A stretch of DNA of 58,674 nt, taken from assembly GCF_000002995.4 (NCBI RefSeq), contig NW_025062297.1, forward strand, positions 1 through 58,674, read 5' to 3'. The notes under the pieces are model-generated. The model saw only the letters and a list, made by a program, of their open reading frames with translations. It made no database searches and was not told the DNA's origin. A program made the position numbers and the translations under genes. This DNA comes from Brugia malayi (taxonomy: Eukaryota > Nematoda > Chromadorea > Rhabditida > Onchocercidae). Below are positions 52,263 through 58,674 of this stretch, one piece after another; within the stretch, counting starts at the first letter, position 1, and every line of letters begins with the position of its first letter.

Positions 52263-52734
52263 GTAAGTTATTTATTCATTTAAATATGAAAATAAAAGAA
52301 AATCATTTTTACTAGTAAAATCTATTAATCGAATGCTAAAAGTTGAAAATTTGAAATAAAATATGATTTTTTTGCACTAAAACAAAAACATGATAACAGT
52401 TGAATTTTAAGAATAAAATAGTGATTTGTTTAATTTAATCGATAAGTTTGATTGTTAATAATTGAGTGGTTTTAATTTTTGTTGGTTTGTAATTGGTTTG
52501 TAGATGGTTTGTGAGTCGTTTATAAGTAGCTTGCAATTGGTTTATAAGTGGTAACTAAAACAAGAATATGTTTATTGTTGCCTTGTAAATGGTTTGTTAT
52601 CATTCAAGTATTGTTGCAAGGACATATTAAAGCTTCTGGAATATTGCCCACTAATATCTTCAAAAAAAAACATCCTTCATTCACTAAAAATTAATTATAC
52701 AAAAGCTACAAAAGAAAATTAAGAAAGAATAAGA
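52263..52734. other. Spacer with minisatellite relic
   Basis: At 52483-52600 this carries four or five decayed 11-bp minisatellite units and the flank GTAACTAAAACAAGAATATG that also borders the main block at 50530. The stomatin pseudogene is therefore bracketed by direct copies of the same sequence about 2 kb apart. The rest shows nothing recognisable. Confidence 0.7.
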
Positions 52735-53071
52735 TGTACCCATATTTATAAATAAAACTAACCCGACATCCACCCCTAATACACCTAAACGAAATATAAT
52801 AGGCTAGATATATATAATAGCCACAAATAAGCATTAACAAAAAAGATAGTCAAGAAGAAAAATAAAAAAAAAAACCTTCTTTACCTTCCTTCTTCAATAA
52901 TTTAAGACCATCAAATAACGCTTGAAAAACTCCAGAGTAACCAACTTTATTAGGTCCAATACGATACTGTATTCCACCCAACAAATGACGTCCTATTAAA
53001 GTTAAAAAAGCAACAGTCTGTAAAATAGAAATAATTATAAAAAAAATACCAATATAATAAAAAACAAACAA
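52735..53071 (-). pseudogene. nad1: Nuclear copy of mitochondrial nad1 (numt)
   Basis: From a TTG start at 53069-53071, usual for nematode mitochondria, the frame reads about 60 residues of NADH dehydrogenase subunit 1. These include SILQTVAFLTL, RHLLGGIQYRIGPNKVG, then GVFQALFDGLKLLKKE. The ERHLLG motif and the ALLDGVKLLKKE region are typical of chromadorean nematodes. Here the glutamate of the family's YERH has become glycine (LIGRH). After about 52885 the frame breaks; pieces resembling the middle of the protein (GWMSG, YSFL) continue in other frames to about 52735. About two thirds of the gene is missing. It belongs to complex I in mitochondria but cannot be functional here. Confidence 0.88.
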
Positions 53072-53122
53072 AGTGAAGTCCAAAGAATTTACAATTCTCT
53101 AATCTAATATAAACTAATACTT
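53071..53122 (-). tRNA. trnY: Numt copy of mitochondrial trnY (GUA)
   Basis: The minus strand shows a 5-bp stem (GAGAA with TTCTT) around the loop TTGTAAA, giving anticodon GUA at 53090-53092. The flanking AAGT and ACTT could form the acceptor end. At 52 nt, with no T arm, it fits nematode mitochondrial tRNAs. It sits exactly between rrnS and the nad1 start, as in filarial mitochondrial genomes as I recall them. Several acceptor pairs are lost. Confidence 0.65.
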
Positions 53123-53520
53123 TTAAACATAGAGACAAGTTTCCTTACCTCTACCATACTACAACTTACGCCCCTGTAGACCATTGACGGATGGTTTGTA
53201 CCACTTTGTTTATTAAATTCATTAATATCTAAAAATAAATAAATAATTCAGAAAAAATTTAACAATAGTAACACACGATTATAAATCTATAAGCCAAATA
53301 TATATCTGTTTAAAATGACAAAACATAAAAGCATTACAAATAAAATAAAAGCTAATGTGCCAAAAAGATTTACTAAAAAAAAGGGTTCTACATAAGTTCC
53401 AAAGAAAAATCCAAAGTCAGTCAATATTTTTTCGGTTTAAATAAAACTTTACTCCCGAATTAATTAATTTTGATTACCTGGGTACTAATCCAGTTCAAAA
53501 ACCAAATTTTAATTGTCTCT
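53123..53520 (-). rRNA. rrnS: Numt copy of mitochondrial rrnS, 3' part
   Basis: Read on the minus strand, this has ACTGGATTAGTACCC (53480-53494), the invariant 12S motif. It also has the decoding-site region complementary to ATTGACGGATGGTTTGTACC (53182-53201), the standard filarial 12S reverse-primer site as I recall it, and the 3' end AAGTTGTAGTATGGTA. The part 5' of a 30-base poly-A at 53530-53559 is not recognisable as rrnS, so the gene is truncated or rearranged there. Confidence 0.88.
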
Positions 53521-53527
53521 TCAAATA

Positions 53528-53561
<34 letters not shown>

Positions 53562-54126
53562 AAAACCCTTTACAAAAATAACATAAAAATAAAAAGATTA
53601 AGAGTCAAAAATTCTAAATTTAAAATAATCTTTCAAATATGGTAAAACCTCGAAAATATGAGTCTCACAGACTTAAAAATTATCATACCACATTAAAAGA
53701 ATCTTTAACCTACTAATCAACAATTAGTTATACAAAAATAATACTTAAAATTCCTACTAGCTTAAAACCAGCCGCGCTTAAAACGAATACACACTAAAAA
53801 GCCCTAGTGCATAAAAATCTTAGCATTGCAAATCAACACTAATAATTTTATAATATATACACATATAGGATAATTTATTTATTAAGAATGAAGTAGTTGG
53901 TTTATTAAATAAATACAATTCTATAACATTAAAGTTATAATACTCTAAGAATTGTATTTAATTTAGTAATTGTTAATAGAATAATTACTAATATTTGGTA
54001 ATAATTATATTGAAAAAGAAAAATATAAATAAAGTAAAAAAAAAAAATATAAAAATAACAAAAAATTATCATTGAAAATAAGCCCTAAAAAATAACAAAA
54101 TAAAATAGATATCTTACAAATAAAAA
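53521..54126. other. AT-rich stretch between rrnS and cox3 copies, with hairpins
   Basis: Begins with a 30-base poly-A, then unidentified AT-rich DNA. At 53911-53959 the arms AAATACAATTCT and AGAATTGTATTT form a perfect 12-bp hairpin whose loop holds a second one (ATAAC/GTTAT, 53923-53938). At 53964-53990 TAGTAATT and AATTACTA form another. These could be a mitochondrial control region or worn tRNAs. In filarial mtDNA, as I recall, cox3 is followed by an AT-rich region, several tRNAs and nad4L before rrnS; I cannot identify nad4L here and the space is short. Confidence 0.5.
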
Positions 54127-54806
54127 TTAAGAGCCTCAAACATATAATAAACAAAACATAATACCTCACATTCATTCTGAAAAACGCCAATAATCAATGG
54201 ATATATCGTATGCTTGAGTATGATATCAATTAAAATTATGCAATTTAACAGGAAAAAAAATTAATAACAAGAAAAAAAAAAAACACCAATTAATACATGA
54301 CTTCCATGCAATCCAGTGCCAATATAAAAAATTCTACCATAAATTCTATCATTCATAACAAAGCAATTATGAGTGCATTTAAAAAATTGGAAACATTAAA
54401 AAAAATGCATCAATAAAAATACACAACAATAAAAAATTCTCACATTTATCCATATTTAAACACAAATATCGTCGAGAAAATTTTAAAATGGACTATGCAT
54501 TGACTATGCATTATCAAAAATAAACTAGTTATACCATTAATACCAAGATAATCTGGAGATAAAATACCCACAGGAGATCAAATTCCCCCTAACCAAGCTA
54601 AAAGATATAAAGAAGAATCTAAAGAAGTCCGAAAAATAGAAAAAAATAAAGTCAATTCAATAAATAAAAATTACCGAAATCTTTGATCAAATATTCGATA
54701 ATCATAAAAAGAATATTGTCCATAAAAAGAAAAAAGAATATTAATATCTTCTAAAAAAACATCCTTTATCCATACACATAAAAGATACAAAAAACAAATA
54801 AAAAAG
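54127..54806 (-). pseudogene. cox3: Nuclear copy of mitochondrial cox3 (numt)
   Basis: The minus strand reads cytochrome c oxidase subunit III from about residue 25-30 to the natural end. In order it shows WIKDVFLEDINILFS, GQYSFYDYRIFDQRFR, WLGGIWSPVGILSPDYLGIN, then (after a frameshift) NDRIYGRIFYIGTGLHGSHV and YWRFSE with the C-terminus. Several tryptophans in the last 30 codons are TGA, as in the mitochondrial code, ending TAA at 54127. Defects: TAA at 54671-54673 where tryptophan is expected, at least one frameshift between about 54360 and 54530, an 11-bp tandem duplication (ACTATGCATTG, about 54490-54511), and loss of the N-terminus where the satellite begins. It cannot be expressed from the nucleus. 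Confidence 0.9.
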
Positions 54807-54812
54807 AATAGA

Positions 54813-57800
54813 AACTACTAAAAAAAAGCTTAATTTGAACTTAATTGACTATGTTACGTGCATTGTACCAGTGCTGGTCGTATATTGCGTTTTCATTTTA
54901 TAGTTTAAATATTAAAATACGCTTTGTAATTAAGTTTTGCGCATAAATTTATCAGCAAAATTAATAAAACTTTCAATTAATCATGATTTTAAATCAATTT
55001 AAGAATTTAAATTAAATTTAAATTCAAATCTAAATTTTGAATTTTTTAAAAATTTTAAAATTTGTTATAGTTTTCTTACATTAGACAAGGAAATTGGTTC
55101 CAATTTATCAATTTTAATTTTAATTAAGTGCCAAAACTGCTAAAAAAAAGCTTGTTTTGAACCTAATTGACTATGTTACGTGCATTGTACCAGTGCTGGT
55201 CCTATATTGTGTTATCATTTTATAGTTTAAATATTAAAATACGCTTTGTAATTAAGTTTTGCCCATAAATTCATCAGCAAAATAATAAAACTTTCAATTA
55301 ATCATGATTTTAATTCAATTTAAGAATTTAAATTAAATTTAAATTCAAATTTAAATTTTGAATTTTTTAAAAATTTTAAAATTTGTTATAGTTTTCTTAC
55401 ATTAGACAAGGAAATTGGTTCTAATTTATCAATTCTAATTTTAATTAAGTGCCAAAACTGCTAAAAAAAGCTTATTTTGAAATTAATTGACTATGTTACG
55501 TGCATTGTACCAGTGCTGGTCGTATATTGCGTTGTCATTTTATAGTTTAAATTTTAAAATACGCTTTTGTAATTAAGTTTTGCGCATAAATTCATCAGCA
55601 AAAATAATAAAACTTTCAATTAATCATGATTTTAATTCAATTTAAGAATTTAAATTAAATTTAAATTCAAATTTAAATTTTGAATTTTTTAAAAATTTTA
55701 AAATTTGTTATAGTTTTCTTACATTAGACAAGGAAATTGGTTCCAATTTATCAATTTCAATTTTAATTAAGTGCCAAAACTGCTAAAAAAGCTTATTTTG
55801 AAACTAATTCACCATGTTATGTGCATTGTACCAGTGCTGGTCGTATATTGCGTTGTTATTTTATAGTTTAAATATTAAAATACGCTTTTGTAATTAAGTT
55901 TTGCGCATAAATTCATCAGCAAAATTAATAAAACTTTCAATTAATCATGATTTTAATTCAATTTAAGAATTTAAATTAAATTTAAATTCAAATTTAAATT
56001 TTGAATTTTTTAAAAATTTTAAAATTTGTTATAGTTTTCTTACATTAGACAAGGAAATTGGTTCCAATTTATCAATTTCAATTTTAATTAAGTGCCAAAA
56101 CTGCTAAAAAAAGCTTATTTTGAAACTAATTTACTATGTTATGTGCATTGTACCAGTGCTGGTCGTATATTGCGTTGTTATTTTATAGTTTAAATATTAA
56201 AATACGCTTTTGTAATTAAGTTTTGCGCATAAATTCATCAGCAAAATTAATAAAACTTTCAATTAATCATGATTTTAATTCAATTTAAGAATTTAAATTA
56301 AATTTAAATTCAAATTTAAATTTTGAATTTTTTAAAAATTTTAAAATTTGTTATAGTTTTCTTACATTAGACAAGGAAATTGGTTCCAATTTATCAATTT
56401 CAATTTTAATTAAGTGCCAAAACTGCTAAAAAAAGCTTATTTTGAAACTAATTTACTATGTTATGTGCATTGTACCAGTGCTGGTCGTATATTGCGTTGT
56501 CATTTTATAGTTTAAATTTTAAAATACGCTTTTGTAATTAAGTTTTGCGCATAAATTCATCAGCAAAATTAATAAAACTTTCAATTAATCATGATTTTAA
56601 TTCAATTTAAGAATTTAAATTAAATTTAAATTCAAATTTAAATTTTGAATTTTTTAAAAATTTTAAAATTTGTTATAGTTTTCTTACATTAGACAAGGAA
56701 ATTGGTTCCAATTTATCAATTTCAATTTTAATTAAGTGCCAAAACTGCTAAAAAAAGCTTATTTTGAAACTAATTGACTATGTTATGTGCATTGTACCAG
56801 TGCTGGTCGTATATTGCGTTGTTATTTTATAGTTTAAATATTAAAATACGCTTTTGTAATTAAGTTTTGCGCATAAATTCATCAGCAAAATTAATAAAAC
56901 TTTCAATTAATCATGATTTTAATTCAATTTAAGAATTTAAATTAAATTTAAATTCAAATTTAAATTTTGAATTTTTTAAAAATTTTAAAATTTGTTATAG
57001 TTTTCTTACATTAGACAAGGAAATTGGTTCCAATTTATCAATTTCAATTTTTATTAAGTGCCAAAACTGCTAAAAAAAGCTTATTTTGAAACTAATTCAC
57101 CATGTTATGTGCATTGTACCAGTGCTGGTCGTATATTGCGTTGTTATTTTATAGTTTAAATATTAAAATACGCTTTGTAATTATGTTTTGCGCATAAATT
57201 CATCAGCAAAATTAATAAAACTTTCAATTAATCATGATTTTAATTCAATTTAAGAATTTAAATTAAATTTAAATTCAAATTTAAATTTTGAATTTTTTAA
57301 AAATTTTAAAATTTGTTATAGTTTTCTTACATTTGACAAGGAAATTGGTTCTAATTTATCAATTTTAACTCTAGTTAAGTGCCAAAACTACTAAAAAAAG
57401 CTTATTTTGAAATTAATTGACTATGTTACGTGCATTGTACCAGTGCTGGTCGTATATTGCGTTGTTATTTTATAGTTTAAATATTAAAATACGCTTTTGT
57501 AATTATGTTTTGCGCATAAATTCATCAGCAAAATTAATAAAACTTTCAATTAATCATGATTTTAATTCAATTTAAGAATTTAAATTAAATTTAAATTCAA
57601 ATTTAAATTTTGAATTTTTTAAAATTTTAAAATTTGTTATAGTTTTCTTACATTAGACAAGGAAATTGGTTCCAATTTATCAATTTCAATTTTAATTAAG
57701 TGCCAAAACTGACTAAAAAAAGCTTATTTTGAACTTAATTGACTATGTTACGTGCATTGTACCAGTGCTGGTCGTATATTGCGTTTATTTCATTTTATAG

Positions 57801-58674
57801 TTTAAATATTAAAATACGCTTCTGTAATTAAGTTTTGCGCATAAATTCATCAGCAAAATTAATAAAACTTTCAATTAATCATGATTTTATTTCAATTTAA
57901 GAATTTAAATTAAATTTAAATTCAAATTTAAATTTTGAATTTTTTAAAAATTTTAAATTTGTTATAGTTTTCTTACATTAGACAAGGAAATTGGTTCTAA
58001 TTTATCAATTTCAATTTTAATTAAGTGCCAAAACTGCTAAAAAAAAGCTTATTTTGAACCTAATTGACTATGTTATGTGCATTGTACCAGTGCTGGTCGT
58101 ATATTGCGTTGTTATTTTATAGTTTAAATATTAAAATACGCTTTTGTAATTAAGTTTTGCGCATAAATTCATCAGCAAAATTAATAAAACTTTCAATTAA
58201 TCATGATTTTAATTCAATTAAGAATTTAAATTAAATTTAAATTCAAATTTAAATTTTGAATTTTTAAAAATTTTAAATTTGTTATAGTTTTCTTACATTA
58301 GACAAGGAAATTGGTTCCATTTATCAATTTTAATTTTAATTAAGTGCCAAAATTACTAAAAAAAGCTTATTTTGAAACTAATTGACTATGTTTGTGCATT
58401 GTACCAGTGCTGGTCGTATATTGCGTTGTTATTTTATAGTTTAAATATTAAAATACGTTTTGTAATTAAGTTTTGCGCATAAATTCATCAGCAAAATTAA
58501 TAAAACTTTCAATTAATCATGATTTTATTCAATTTAAGAATTTAAATTAAATTTAAATTCAATTTAAATTTTGAATTTTTTAAAATTTTAAAATTTGTTA
58601 TAGTTTCTTACATTAGACAAGGAAATTGGTTCAATTTATCATTTAAATTTTAATTAAGTCCAAAACTACTAAAA
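54813..58674. repeat. HhaI satellite array 6, subfamily B, runs off the window
   Basis: About 12 monomers, joined to the cox3 copy at AACTACTAAAAAAAAGCTT. Most carry TCAATTTCAATTTTAATTAAG and TTCCAATTTATC, a combination rare in array 4, so this is a distinct local lineage. The last two monomers show many one-base deletions (CAATTAAGAATT, TTTTATTCAATTT, TATGTTTGTGC, AGTTTCTTAC). No gene. Confidence 0.93.

Noticed and set aside
52950..53138. 62-aa minus-strand frame overlapping nad1
   Set aside because: It is another frame of the rrnS/trnY/nad1 insertion; the nad1 frame has the family motifs.
54005..54190. 61-aa minus-strand hydrophobic frame, considered as nad4L
   Set aside because: Its first part overlaps the cox3 C-terminus in another frame and the rest is poly-A-derived; no nad4L features seen.

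Overview
ORGANISM. The window looks like nuclear DNA of a Brugia filarial nematode, probably B. malayi or a close relative. It is extremely AT-rich. About half is a tandem satellite of roughly 305-322 bp whose monomers carry GCGC and, as I remember them, the sites of the two standard Brugia HhaI-repeat PCR primers (GCGCATAAATTCATCAGC and the complement of GCGCAAAACTTAATTAC). A mitochondrial insertion shows the filarial neighbourhood rrnS-trnY-nad1, including the exact 20-nt site of the common filarial 12S reverse primer. There are no prokaryotic operons.

LAYOUT. (1) 1-6552: HhaI-type array of subfamily A (about 20 monomers). (2) 6553-48131: four macro-units. Each has a leader with poly-T and a 34-bp triplicate, a coiled-coil gene, an inverted-repeat transposon-like element, a gene-free trailer and a satellite array. 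Unit 1 (6553-14179) and unit 2 (14180-21801) are near-identical 7.6-kb tandem copies. Both also hold a small block with a tRNA-Lys-like relic and a 91-codon open frame of unknown nature. Unit 3 (21802-41640) lacks that block and has a satellite array grown to about 15.8 kb. Unit 4 (41641-48131) holds the only full-length gene, five exons encoding 276 aa, and the only complete inverted-repeat element. Units 1-3 share a 1.7-kb deletion that fuses exon 3 to the element. (3) 48132-48768: non-repetitive, with a possible hAT transposase scrap. (4) 48769-50525: a 401-bp tandem duplication and an 11-bp minisatellite organised as 22-bp dimers. (5) 51074-52262: a stomatin-family pseudogene. (6) 52735-54806: a mitochondrial insertion (nad1, trnY, rrnS, an AT-rich hairpin region, cox3). 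(7) 54813-58674: a further subfamily B array running off the window.

FUNCTION. The only gene I regard as plausibly functional is the coiled-coil gene at 42414-43631. The rest is satellite, duplicated or truncated gene copies, transposon-like DNA and pseudogenes, which is typical of heterochromatin or a sex-chromosome repeat region. The point of most interest is that a gene, a non-autonomous element and the genus-specific satellite have been co-amplified as one composite unit, with the truncated gene form being the one that was amplified.
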